Positions 16,912-24,511 of a stretch of 64,000 nucleotides of DNA are shown here, piece after piece. Position 1 is the first letter of the stretch, and every line of letters starts with the position of its first letter. The notes beneath the pieces were generated by a model. It worked only from the letters and a program-made list of their open reading frames with translations, ran no database searches and was not told the DNA's origin. The position numbers and the translations under genes are program-made. This DNA comes from Halomonas lysinitropha (lineage in GTDB: Bacteria; Pseudomonadota; Gammaproteobacteria; Pseudomonadales; Halomonadaceae), in contig NZ_CABVOU010000039.1 of assembly GCF_902500215.1 (NCBI RefSeq), forward strand, positions 186,001 through 250,000, written 5' to 3'.

Positions 16912-17871
16912 ATGAACATCCGACATCTGACCTTCCGCCTGCTGCAGGTCTATGTGGCGGTGGTGCATGCCGGCTCGGTCAGCGAGGCGGCGCGACGGCT
17001 TCACCTGACCCAGCCCACGGTCTCCCAGCAGCTGCGCCGCCTGGCCGAGACGGTGGGCGAGCCGCTGCTGGAGAGCCGCCAGGGGCGCCTGGTGCCTACC
17101 GAGGCGGGCGGCGAGCTCTATCGGGCGAGCCGCGAGGTGCTGGGGCGCTTCGACGACGTCGAAGACTACCTGGCCTCGCTGCGCGGCGGGGCACGGGGGC
17201 GCTGCTCCATCGCCCTGGTCAATACCGCCCAGTATGTGCTGCCGCGCCTGCTCGGCCCCTACAGCCGCGCCTTCCCCGAGGTGGACGTCACCCTGCATAT
17301 CGGCAACCGTCGCCAGGTGCTGACCCGCTTCGAGCGCCAGGACGACGACCTCTACGTGTTCAGCCATCCCCCTTCGCTGGCCCATGCCCGGGCTGGCCGC
17401 TTCCTGCGCAACCCCCTGGTGGCCGTGGCGCCCCAGGGCCACCCCCTGGCGGGACGCGACCAAGTGGCGATGAGCGAGCTGCTGGGCGAGCGCTTCCTGC
17501 TGCGCGAACCCGGCTCGGCCACGCGGATGCTTTTCGAGAGCTGGCTGCAGGAGCAGGGGCTGACCCTGGGGCCGACGCTACAGATGGCCAGCAACGAGGC
17601 GATCCGGGTCGGCGTGGCTTCGGGAATGGGGCTCGCCGTGCTCTCCGAGCACGTGCTGCCGCCGGAGCATCCGGACCTGGTGATCCTGCCGGTGGCGGGT
17701 CTGCCCCTCGAGAGCCATTGGCAGTTCATCGTGCGCCGCGACCGGCGGCTGCCCCATGCGGCGCTGGGGCTGCTGCGCTTTGCCGAGGGACACCTGGACG
17801 AGTGCGTCGAGTCGCGCTTTCTTTGCAACGAACTGGCGGGCCTGCTGGCGGGGCTGGGGTCAGACCCTTAA
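16912..17871 (+). CDS. LysR-family regulator, CbbR/CmpR-like
   Basis: A 319-residue LysR protein. The winged HTH spans about residues 1-62 (FRLLQVYVAVVHAGSVSEAA then RRLHLTQPTVSQQLRRLAE). The effector domain has LLGERFLLREPGSATRMLFE and ASNEAIRVGVASGMGLAVLS, the pattern seen in CbbR/CmpR regulators of carbon fixation and bicarbonate uptake. It is divergent from the SbtA-like gene, with 123 bp between the starts, so that gene is the likely target together with autoregulation. The last codons (GLGSDP) are formed by the dispersed GGGTCAGACCC repeat, which suggests that the repeat inserted and replaced the original C-terminus. Confidence 0.87.
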   Translation: MNIRHLTFRLLQVYVAVVHAGSVSEAARRLHLTQPTVSQQLRRLAETVGEPLLESRQGRLVPTEAGGELYRASREVLGRFDDVEDYLASLRGGARGRCSIALVNTAQYVLPRLLGPYSRAFPEVDVTLHIGNRRQVLTRFERQDDDLYVFSHPPSLAHARAGRFLRNPLVAVAPQGHPLAGRDQVAMSELLGERFLLREPGSATRMLFESWLQEQGLTLGPTLQMASNEAIRVGVASGMGLAVLSEHVLPPEHPDLVILPVAGLPLESHWQFIVRRDRRLPHAALGLLRFAEGHLDECVESRFLCNELAGLLAGLGSDP

Positions 17872-17892
17872 GTATCCTGAAGGGTCTGACCC
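17857..17892. terminator. Bidirectional stem-loop between lysR and tupA
   Basis: GGGTCAGACCCTT (17857-17869) pairs perfectly with AAGGGTCTGACCC (17880-17892) around a 10-nt loop, between two convergent genes. It is another copy of the GGGTCAGACCC palindrome found at 9378-9455. It lacks a long T-tract but is well placed to end both transcripts. Confidence 0.6.
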
Positions 17893-17899
17893 TACAGGG

Positions 17900-18715
17900 T
17901 CATTCGGCGGCGCTGGGGAAGAACAGCGGCTGGCCCTTTACCTCGAAGTCGGCGATGGCGGCCTGGCCTTGCTCGGAGAGCAGCCACTCATGCCACTGTT
18001 CGGCGAGGTCGTGCTTGAGGTGGGGATGTCGCTCGGGAGCGATCAGCACGCTGCCGTACGGGTTGAACAGCGCCTCGTCGCCCTCGAACAGCAGTTCCAG
18101 GTCCTGGCGGTTGTCGAAAGCGACCCAGGTGGCGCGGTCGGCCATCACGTAGGCGTTCATGCCGGCGGCGGTGTTCAAGGTCGGGCCCATGCCGCTGCCC
18201 AGTTCCCGGTACCACTCGCCACCCGGTTCGACGCCCGCGGCCTGCCAGAGGCGCCTTTCGGCGCGGTTAGTGCCGCTGTCGTCGCCGCGTGAGGCGAAGG
18301 GCGCCGCGGCCTCGGCAATGCGCGTGAAGGCCTGCTCCACGGTGTCGGCCTCGCTGATGCCTGCCGGATCCTCGCCGGGGCCGATGAGCACGAAGTCGTT
18401 GGCCATCACATCGGCGCGCTCGCTGCCGTAACCCTCCTCGACGAAGCGCTTTTCGCCGGCGGTGTCGTGCACCAGCAGGCTGTCGGCGTCGCCCCGGCGG
18501 GCGATCTCGAAGGCCTGGCCGGTACCCACGGCGACCACCCGGACCTCGATGCCGGTCTTCTCGGTGAAGGGGGGGATGATGGCGTCGAAGAGGCCCGAGG
18601 CCTCGGTGGAGGTGGTCGAGGCCAGGATGATGTAGGGCGCCTCGTCCCGGGCCGAGACGCCCAGCGAGAGCCCCGCCAGGCCGATGGCGACGAGGGTGAG
18701 TCCTGCCTTCTTCAT
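17900..18715 (-). CDS. tupA: Tungstate ABC transporter, periplasmic binding protein
   Basis: A 271-residue secreted solute-binding protein with the signal peptide MKKAGLTLVAIGLAGLSLGV, cleaved near SA-RD. The TupA signature STTSTEASGLFD follows directly; in TupA the TTST segment helps bind the oxyanion. Later VAVGTGQAFEIARRGDADSL and GDDSGTNRAERRLW are typical. TupA binds tungstate tightly and delivers it to TupB. Start 18715 is supported by AAGGAGGGAAG upstream. It is the last gene of tupB-tupC-tupA. Molybdate or vanadate binding is possible, but the TupA motif favours tungstate. Confidence 0.9.
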   Translation of the reverse strand: MKKAGLTLVAIGLAGLSLGVSARDEAPYIILASTTSTEASGLFDAIIPPFTEKTGIEVRVVAVGTGQAFEIARRGDADSLLVHDTAGEKRFVEEGYGSERADVMANDFVLIGPGEDPAGISEADTVEQAFTRIAEAAAPFASRGDDSGTNRAERRLWQAAGVEPGGEWYRELGSGMGPTLNTAAGMNAYVMADRATWVAFDNRQDLELLFEGDEALFNPYGSVLIAPERHPHLKHDLAEQWHEWLLSEQGQAAIADFEVKGQPLFFPSAAE

Positions 18716-18759
18716 GATGTTCTTCCCTCCTTCGGGAGTGGCGCAGGGGGCGCGAGCGG

Positions 18760-19485
18760 TCACCAGACCAGCTCGCCGCGGATAAAGGCTCTGGCTTCCG
18801 GGGTCTGCGGATCGCTGAAGAAACGCTCGGCCGGGCTGTGCTCGACCAGTCGGCCGCCGAAGAGCAGCACGATGTCGTCGGCCAGGCGTCGAGCCTGCTG
18901 GAGGTCGTGGGTGGTCATCAGAATGCGCGTGCCGCGCCGATGGAAATCGCCCACGGCGGACTCCACCGCCTGGATGGCGGCCGGGTCGAGGGCGGCGGTG
19001 GGCTCGTCGAGAAACAACACCTCGGGATCAACCAGCCAGGCCCGGGCCAGGGCCAGACGCTGCTGCTCGCCCCCCGAGAGCACCCGGGCCGGGCGCTTTT
19101 CGAGGGTCGCCAGGCCGAAGCGCTCCAGCGCCTCGCGTGCCAGGGGCTTGCGCCGACGATAGGGCGTGCCGTTGATCGCCAGGACATAGGTGAGGTTGGC
19201 CAGCGCCGAGCGCTTGAGCAGCACCGGGCGCTGGAAGACCATCGCCTGGCGGGGCGGGCGGCCCTCCCAACTCACGCGGCCGCTGGAAGGGGCCAGCAGG
19301 CCGTGGGCCAGGCGCATCAGCAGGCTCTTGCCGGCACCGTTGGGGCCCATCACCAGGGTGCGCTGGCAGCCGGCGAGGCGCAGGTCCAGGGGATGCAGCA
19401 GGGTCTGGCCGCGATGCGTGAAGCCGACGCCCTCCAGGGCGAGCGAGGGTATGGCTGCCATGGGTAGCCGCCGCATGTCGTTCAT
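18760..19485 (-). CDS. tupC: Tungstate ABC transporter, ATP-binding protein
   Basis: A 241-residue ABC ATPase with Walker A GPNGAGKS, Q-loop VFQRPVLLKRSALAN, signature LSGGEQQRLALARAW, Walker B VLFLDEPTAALDP and the switch histidine in LMTTHDLQQARRLAD. It powers tungstate import through TupB. ATG 19485 overlaps the tupB stop by 4 bp (ATGA), which fixes the start and implies translational coupling. A longer upstream reading runs through tupB in another frame and is not real. The tupA start is 44 bp downstream of its stop. Confidence 0.92.
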   Translation of the reverse strand: MNDMRRLPMAAIPSLALEGVGFTHRGQTLLHPLDLRLAGCQRTLVMGPNGAGKSLLMRLAHGLLAPSSGRVSWEGRPPRQAMVFQRPVLLKRSALANLTYVLAINGTPYRRRKPLAREALERFGLATLEKRPARVLSGGEQQRLALARAWLVDPEVLFLDEPTAALDPAAIQAVESAVGDFHRRGTRILMTTHDLQQARRLADDIVLLFGGRLVEHSPAERFFSDPQTPEARAFIRGELVW

Positions 19486-20186
19486 CCCAGCCGCCTCTGT
19501 GCCGTCTCGCCCACCAGGTGGGCGGCGGCGTTGACCAGAGCGACCAGCACGAGCAGGACCATGCCCAGCCCTAGCGCCAGGGGCAGGTTGCCCTTGCTGG
19601 TTTCCAGCACGATGGCGGTGGTCATCACCCGGGTGACGCCGTCGATGTTGCCACCGACGATCATCACCGCCCCGACCTCGGCGCTGGCCCGGCCGAAGCC
19701 GGCCAGCATCACGGTCGTCAGCCCCAGGCGGGCGTCCCACAGCAGGGTGGGGATGCGCCGCGGGCGCGAGACGCCCAGCGAGGTGAGCTGTTCGCGGTAC
19801 TCGCCGTGTAGCTCCTCGACCTGCTGGCGGGTCAGGGCGGCGATGATCGGCAGCACCAGGATCACCTGGGCGATCACCATGGCGCCGGGGGTAAAGAGCA
19901 GGCCGAACTCGCCCAGGGGCCCGGCCCGGGAGAGCAGCAGGTAGACCGCCAGCCCGGCCACTACCGGCGGCAGCCCCATCAGGGCATTGAGCATCACGAT
20001 GACCGCCCCGCGGCCGGGAAAGCGCCACAGGGCTAGCGCCGCACCGAGCGGCAGGGCGATCAGCGCGGCGATCAGCACCGCGGAGAGCGAAACCTGCAGC
20101 GACAGCGCCACGATTCCGATCAGATCGGGATCGCCCCCCAGGATCAGGGCCAGGGCGGTCTGGAAGGCGTTGGCATCGTCGGGCAT
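19482..20186 (-). CDS. tupB: Tungstate ABC transporter, permease
   Basis: A 234-residue inner-membrane permease of the BPD type with about five or six transmembrane helices. Visible are NALMGLPPVVAGLAVYLLLS in the middle and the cytoplasmic coupling EAA-like loop LLWDARLGLTTVMLAGFGRA followed by SAEVGAVMIVGGNIDG, typical of TupB/WtpB-type permeases. The start MPDDANAFQ at 20186 is chosen because CAGGAG lies 6-7 nt upstream. The longer reading to 20243 adds a non-homologous polar leader. It is the first gene of the tup unit and divergent from the DNA-binding regulator at 20265, with 78 bp between the starts. Confidence 0.9.
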   Translation of the reverse strand: MPDDANAFQTALALILGGDPDLIGIVALSLQVSLSAVLIAALIALPLGAALALWRFPGRGAVIVMLNALMGLPPVVAGLAVYLLLSRAGPLGEFGLLFTPGAMVIAQVILVLPIIAALTRQQVEELHGEYREQLTSLGVSRPRRIPTLLWDARLGLTTVMLAGFGRASAEVGAVMIVGGNIDGVTRVMTTAIVLETSKGNLPLALGLGMVLLVLVALVNAAAHLVGETAQRRLG

Positions 20187-20264
20187 CGGGCTCTCCTGCG
20201 CTCTCCCTGCATCTTGTGCGTTAAATCGCCAAGGCGCATCCAACGCAGGAATTCATGCAGTACC

Positions 20265-21209
20265 ATGCAGGATAACGACATCATTGCCGCCAAGGGGGCC
20301 TGCATGCGGGAAACCGACCGGGGGAGTGCGTCCCGCACCTACCTGACCACCGCCGAGGTGGCCGATTACCTGCGCCTCAAGGAGCGCAAGGTCTATGACC
20401 TGGTGCGCCAGGGAGCGATGCCCTGCGTGCGCGTGACCGGCAAGCTGCTCTTTCCGCGCCAGAGCATCGATCTGTGGTTGATGAACCACCTGGAGGGCGA
20501 CCGGGCCAGTAGCCGGCCGGTGCCCGTGGTGCTGGCGGGCAGCCAGGACCCGCTGCTGGAGTGGGCGGTGCGCGAGAGCGGGGCGGGACTGGCGCTGCTC
20601 TGCCACGGCAGCGGTGACGGGGTGCGGCGCCTGCTGGCCGGCGAGGTGATGGTGGCGGGCATGCACCTGCTGGACGCCCGGAGCGGAAGCTACAACCGGC
20701 CCGAGACCCTGGGGCTCGGCGGCATGCGCGACCTGGTCATGGTGCGCTGGGCGAGGCGTCGCCAGGGGCTGCTGCTGGCGCCGGACAATCCCCTGGGCAT
20801 CAACGGCCTCGAGGACCTGGTTAGGGACACAGTGCGCGTGGCTCACCGACAACCGGATGCCGGAGCCCAGCGTTTGCTGACCTGGCTATTGGCCCGGGCG
20901 GGGATCGATACCGGCCGGCTGCACTTTACCCCGCATCCGTCGCTCAACGAGGATGATCTGGCGCTGTCGATCCGCCAGGGCGAGGCGGATGCGGGGCTAG
21001 GCGTCGAGGCGGCGGCGCGCCGTCAGGGACTGGCTTTCGTGGGGTTGCATGAGGAGGCTTTCGAACTGGCCCTCCGGCGGCGCAGCTACTTCGAGCCGCC
21101 GATCCAGCGGCTGCTGGCCTTCGCCCGTGAGACGCGCTTTGCCGAGCGCGCCGAGGCGCTGGGCGGCTATGACATCAGCGAGCTGGAGCGGGTGGTCTAT
21201 AACGCGTGA
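20265..21209 (+). CDS. One-component regulator: excisionase-type HTH plus periplasmic-binding-protein-like domain
   Basis: A 314-residue protein. Residues about 25-75 (YLTTAEVADYLRLKERKVYD, then LVRQGAMPCVRVTGKLLFPR) form an excisionase/MerR-type winged helix. The remainder resembles the PBP-like domain (PF12727 type) found in molybdate/tungstate regulators: VVLAGSQDPLLEWAV, LLAGEVMVAGMHLLD and DDLALSIRQGEADAGLGVEA. It is divergent from tupBCA and is the obvious candidate regulator of that transporter, probably sensing the oxyanion in the cytoplasm. The start is uncertain: ATG 20265 is used here, and ATG 20304 is also possible. The short intergenic region contains GCGTT and AACGC half-sites (20219-20246), a possible operator. 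Confidence 0.82.
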   Translation: MQDNDIIAAKGACMRETDRGSASRTYLTTAEVADYLRLKERKVYDLVRQGAMPCVRVTGKLLFPRQSIDLWLMNHLEGDRASSRPVPVVLAGSQDPLLEWAVRESGAGLALLCHGSGDGVRRLLAGEVMVAGMHLLDARSGSYNRPETLGLGGMRDLVMVRWARRRQGLLLAPDNPLGINGLEDLVRDTVRVAHRQPDAGAQRLLTWLLARAGIDTGRLHFTPHPSLNEDDLALSIRQGEADAGLGVEAAARRQGLAFVGLHEEAFELALRRRSYFEPPIQRLLAFARETRFAERAEALGGYDISELERVVYNA

Positions 21210-21212
21210 CTG

Positions 21213-21248
21213 CTCCCCGCCCTAAGCGCTGACGCGCCACGGGCGAGG
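21213..21248 (-). ncRNA. Right-end hairpin of the TnpB element, candidate omega-RNA scaffold 3' part
   Basis: On the minus strand CCTCGCCC and GGGCGGGGAG pair just after the tnpB stop (21260). In IS200/IS605 elements the omega-RNA that guides TnpB ends at the right end and overlaps the 3' end of tnpB. The guide portion would then read outward into the regulator gene (below 21213). This is inferred from position and fold only. Confidence 0.4.
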
Positions 21249-21259
21249 CTTCCCACTTC

Positions 21260-22435
21260 TCAGGCAGCAGCCGGCGACATGCCGGACTTACGCAAGCCTC
21301 CATGGGCAGTGACGGACAGCCCTTCCGCCTTCAACTTCACTATGCCTTGATGCTTGATGTTCAGCGCCGCGTTGATGTCCCGGTCGTGCTGTGTGTGGCA
21401 GGCGGGGCACTCCCACGACCGGAGACTCAACGGCATGGCGTGCATCTTGTGCTGGCAGACATGGCAGGTCTGGGAGCTGGCAAACCACGGGTCGATCTTG
21501 ACCAGATGTTTGCCCTGCTCCTTGGCCTTGTAGTCCAGTTTGGCCGTCAAGGCATGCCATGACGCATCGCCGATGTGCTTGGCGAGCCTGGCGTTCTTCA
21601 TCATGTTCTTGACCTTCAGCGTCTCGACGATCACCGCTTGGTTGTCGTCAACAATCTGTCGAGAGAGCTTGTGCTGGAAGTCATTGCGGGCATTGGCCAC
21701 CCGCTCGTGCGCCTTGGCGACGAGCAGCCGTGCCCTAGCTCGATGGGCGCTGCCCTTCTTCGTGCGGGCCAGCGCCTGCTGTTTGCGCTTGAGGTTCTTC
21801 TGCGCCTGCTTGAGGAAGCGCGGATTGGCGATCTTGCGGCCGGTGGAGTCAATGGCCAGATGCGACAACCCCATGTCGAGGCCGACGACACCGGCAGCGT
21901 CTACATCCTTCAGCAGTGCCGGGGCGACCTGTTCTGTTTCGTAGAGCAGCGAGGCGTAGTGCTTCCCGGTGACCGTCCGGGTCAGGGTGATGCTTTTCAG
22001 CCTGCCCTCAACCTTGCGATGCACCTTGGCCTTGATCGGCCCGAGCTTGGGCACCTTGATCCAGCTATCGCCAGCATTGACGCCGACGCAGTGGTAGCTG
22101 GATTGCTTGCCCCGCTTGCTCTTGAAGCGCGGGTAGCCCGTCTTTTGATGGGGGTCGAAGAAGCGCTGGAAGGCTTGGTCGAGATTGATGCACGACTGCT
22201 GGAGAGCCATGGAATCCGCTTCTTTCAGCCAGCCATACTGGCGGGACTTCTTGGCCACCGGCAGCAGTTTTTTGATGTCGTGTTTTGCACTCAACGAGTG
22301 GCCGTGGCGCTTGTAGCGATGGGACATGATGCGAAGGCCGGTGTTGTAGCAGAAACGCACCGCGCCGAACTGGCGGTTCAGAAACGCCACCTGCTCGGTC
22401 GTGGGGTAGATGCGTATCTTCGTGGCATTCAACAT
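21260..22435 (-). CDS. tnpB: TnpB, IS605 OrfB-family RNA-guided nuclease
   Basis: A 391-residue TnpB. The N-terminal helix-turn-helix segment is KIRIYPTTEQVAFLNRQFGA. The split RuvC nuclease has all three acidic residues: D187 in GLDMGL, E271 in VIVETLKVKNM and D353 in HDRDINAALNI. Between the last two is a four-cysteine zinc finger, CHVC...CPAC. The protein therefore looks catalytically intact. MLNATK at 22435 is chosen as start; MCFV at 22447 is an alternative. It is stand-alone, without a TnpA transposase. TnpB proteins cut DNA under an omega-RNA guide made from the element's right end, which helps to keep the element in place. Confidence 0.92.
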   Translation of the reverse strand: MLNATKIRIYPTTEQVAFLNRQFGAVRFCYNTGLRIMSHRYKRHGHSLSAKHDIKKLLPVAKKSRQYGWLKEADSMALQQSCINLDQAFQRFFDPHQKTGYPRFKSKRGKQSSYHCVGVNAGDSWIKVPKLGPIKAKVHRKVEGRLKSITLTRTVTGKHYASLLYETEQVAPALLKDVDAAGVVGLDMGLSHLAIDSTGRKIANPRFLKQAQKNLKRKQQALARTKKGSAHRARARLLVAKAHERVANARNDFQHKLSRQIVDDNQAVIVETLKVKNMMKNARLAKHIGDASWHALTAKLDYKAKEQGKHLVKIDPWFASSQTCHVCQHKMHAMPLSLRSWECPACHTQHDRDINAALNIKHQGIVKLKAEGLSVTAHGGLRKSGMSPAAA

Positions 22436-22523
22436 AACGAAGCACATAGCATGGATGTATGTACAGCGTATGTCGTCTTATCCTGTCGGGCAACCCCAGC
22501 AGCGCTACCGCGCTGCCCGCTTA

Positions 22524-22546
22524 CCTCCCCGCCCGAGTGGGCGAGG
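22524..22546. repeat. Left-flank hairpin of the TnpB element
   Basis: CCTCCCCGCCC (22524-22534) and GGGCGAGG (22539-22546) form a tight hairpin with a GAGT loop, about 90 bp upstream of tnpB. The stem repeats the sequence of the right-end hairpin at 21213-21248. The 22436-22772 stretch holds this hairpin and the one at 22677-22706; no gene is supported there. Confidence 0.55.
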
Positions 22547-22676
22547 GTTCACGCGGATTTTGCTGAGCGTTCCCGTTATGGCGTCGAGACGGCTCGATGT
22601 CTGTTCGCCCGTGCGCCGGCAAGACAGCGTACTCGGTTACCGGAACGCTGCGGGTTCCCCTCGGGGCAACAGGAAG

Positions 22677-22706
22677 CCGCCACGGCTCGATGGCGAGCCG
22701 TGGCGG
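22677..22706. repeat. Perfect 13-bp stem, 4-nt loop hairpin
   Basis: CCGCCACGGCTCG (22677-22689) and CGAGCCGTGGCGG (22694-22706) pair exactly around ATGG. It lies between tnpB and the small secreted-protein gene, 67 bp past the stop of the latter. With no T-tract it may be a REP-type element, an mRNA 3' stabiliser or a weak terminator. Confidence 0.6.
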
Positions 22707-22772
22707 TGAGGGGACTGCTGCTTATCCACCATGGTCCTTGTCCGGGGAGCGCTTGATATACAGCGCTGGGTG

Positions 22773-23003
22773 TCAGCGCCACCAGGGATCGGGGGATGTG
22801 TTTGTCGCCGCCGGTACCGCTCTTGCTCCCGTTGTGCGCGTTCCTACCTTTTGTTGCATTGTTGTCGGTACCACGGTGGATGTCTTCGCCTTTTCGTGAA
22901 GGCGTTTCGTACGCTCTTCCAGATACACCGAATCTGCTGCCATAACGGGAGAGATGGACAGCAGTGCGATGATCAGGGCCGAACTGCATGCCATGAGTTT
23001 CAT
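22773..23003 (-). CDS. Small secreted protein of unknown function
   Basis: A 76-residue protein that I do not recognise. It begins with a convincing signal peptide, MKLMACSSALIIALLSISPV, with likely cleavage after VMA-A, which leaves a mature peptide of about 53 residues starting ADSVYLEERTKRLHEKAKTS. The mature part is short, charged and then low in complexity. ACGAGGCA precedes the ATG at 23003 at good spacing; the ATG at 23009 is too close to it. It stands alone between the TnpB element and a methyltransferase. A periplasmic location is inferred from the signal peptide only. Confidence 0.5.
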   Translation of the reverse strand: MKLMACSSALIIALLSISPVMAADSVYLEERTKRLHEKAKTSTVVPTTMQQKVGTRTTGARAVPAATNTSPDPWWR

Positions 23004-23009
23004 GGTCAT

Positions 23010-23605
23010 TGCCTCGTTGAGGTATCTAGGCGGTAACGGTCATCGGTATCCGATCCTGGGTGCCGAGTGACGCCCGATACCGAGGTGGATCCTACGGCGC
23101 CACGCCTTGCCGGTAGGCACCGTGCCGTCGGCCTGGTGGATCTCGAGAGGGCAAGGAAAGCGTCCCTGCAGGACACGCGGGTTCATCAGGAGCACTCGTT
23201 CATGGCCTGTGTGCAGGGTCTTGTGATCGCCGTCAGGGAGGTCTGGCTTGGGCTGCTTAATTATAGCCTGCGGCGCGTAAGCTGAATGGTTTCGATGTGA
23301 GATTTTTTTTCACTTATGGGCTTCACGAGTGGCCTCTTGATGTACAAAAAGCTCTGCTTTGTCGCTAGCGGAAATGAGCCCAATCCGCCTGGTATAAGGT
23401 AATCGCGTACTGAAATACTGGCTGTTCATCAGATTCGACAGACCCTGGCCCGTTCATGGGCCTGAATCATGATAGGAGCCGCAGAAAGGGAGACCAGCTG
23501 CTAGAACTGATAGGTAGACGGCGGATCGTGTCAGCGTGATGCCCCGTCGACGTGCTGCGGTGCGAGACGCCGCGACTCCCATGGCTTCCATCCCGGAGGT
23601 ACGCC
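23010..23605. other. 596-bp stretch without a supported gene
   Basis: The stretch is lower in GC than its surroundings and contains a short T-run within GTGAGATTTTTTTTCAC (about 23298-23314). A 72-codon plus-strand reading at 23067-23285 lacks a ribosome-binding site and any recognisable feature. I see no RNA gene. It presumably carries promoters for the two flanking divergent genes. Confidence 0.5.
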
Positions 23606-24475
23606 ATGCAACAGACCACGCAAACCACCAGCGAATACGTCGAATTCTGGAACGACACCCTGGCCGACAAGTTCGATCGCTTCCAGGACATCCTGATGAA
23701 CGGTCTGAGCTACCACAGCCGGATTCCGCTCACGCGACTCGATATCGAACCCGGTAGCCGGATCCTCGATGTCGGCTGCGGCTGGGGCGATACCGCCATC
23801 GAGCTGGCGCGCCGCACCGGTCCTCGGGGCGAGGTCCTGGGCCTGGACTGCGTCGCACAGTTCCTGGAGGACGCCCAGCGCCGCGCCGCGGAGGCGGACG
23901 TCGACAACGTGCGCTTCATTGCCGCCGATGTCGAGCGCTACCCCTTCGAGCCTGAGTTCGACCTCTGCTTCTCGCGCTTCGGCATGATGTTCTTCGAACA
24001 TCCGGTAGTGGCCATGCGCAACGTCCACAAGGCCCTTAAGCCGGGCGGTGAGCTGATGTTCATCGTCTGGCGCGATATCGAGGACAACCCCTGGCTGGGG
24101 CTGCCCAAACAGGTAGTGCTGGACTTCCTGCCACCGCCCGGCGAGGACGCCCGCACCTGTGGCCCGGGGCCCTTCTCCATGGCCAATCCCGAGGTGGTCA
24201 CCCAGCAGCTGGAGATCGCCGGTTTCGAGAACATCGCCTTCGAACGCAACGACGGGCCGGTCGAGGTGGGCGACTCGGTGGAGAACGCCATGCGCTTCCA
24301 GCTCGCCCTGGGGCCGGCCGGGGAGGTGTTCCGCGAGGCCGGCGAGGAGGCCGAGCGGCAGCGCCCGCAGATCGAGGAGGCGCTGCGCCAAGCCCTGGCC
24401 CCCTTCGAGCAGGACGGCAAGATCGTCATGGGCTCAAGCTCCTGGACCATCACCGCGCGCAAGCCGGAAGGTTGA
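23606..24475 (+). CDS. Class I SAM-dependent methyltransferase
   Basis: A 289-residue methyltransferase with motif I ILDVGCGWGDTAIELARRTG (about residues 52-71), an acidic motif II region EVLGLDCVAQFLE, NVRFIAADVERYPF, and motif IV-like FDLCFSRFGMMFFEHP, then KALKPGGELMFIVW. The start at 23606 is supported by GGAGGT immediately upstream. The substrate cannot be told; the family includes small-molecule methyltransferases related to the UbiE/Coq5 type. It is convergent with a flavin monooxygenase gene and is the outermost plus-strand member of a redox/thiol cluster with OsmC, DUF4242, BTAD regulator and CysK-glutaredoxin. Confidence 0.85.
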   Translation: MQQTTQTTSEYVEFWNDTLADKFDRFQDILMNGLSYHSRIPLTRLDIEPGSRILDVGCGWGDTAIELARRTGPRGEVLGLDCVAQFLEDAQRRAAEADVDNVRFIAADVERYPFEPEFDLCFSRFGMMFFEHPVVAMRNVHKALKPGGELMFIVWRDIEDNPWLGLPKQVVLDFLPPPGEDARTCGPGPFSMANPEVVTQQLEIAGFENIAFERNDGPVEVGDSVENAMRFQLALGPAGEVFREAGEEAERQRPQIEEALRQALAPFEQDGKIVMGSSSWTITARKPEG

Positions 24476-24511
24476 GCCCGCGCCGCCCTTCGCGCACGTG
24501 CAGGCGCGAGG

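Larger units (their letters stand above)
21205..22560 (-). mobile_element. IS605-type element carrying only tnpB
   Basis: The element contains an intact tnpB and no tnpA transposase. Both flanks carry the same type of hairpin, CTCCCCGCCC...GGGCGAGG, at 21213-21248 (just beyond the regulator stop) and 22524-22546, and these are used here as approximate ends. The exact termini and the target tetranucleotide could not be fixed by eye. Confidence 0.6.

Noticed and set aside
23067..23285. 72-codon plus-strand frame in the gap before the methyltransferase
   Set aside because: No ribosome-binding site, signal or motif; not distinguishable from chance.
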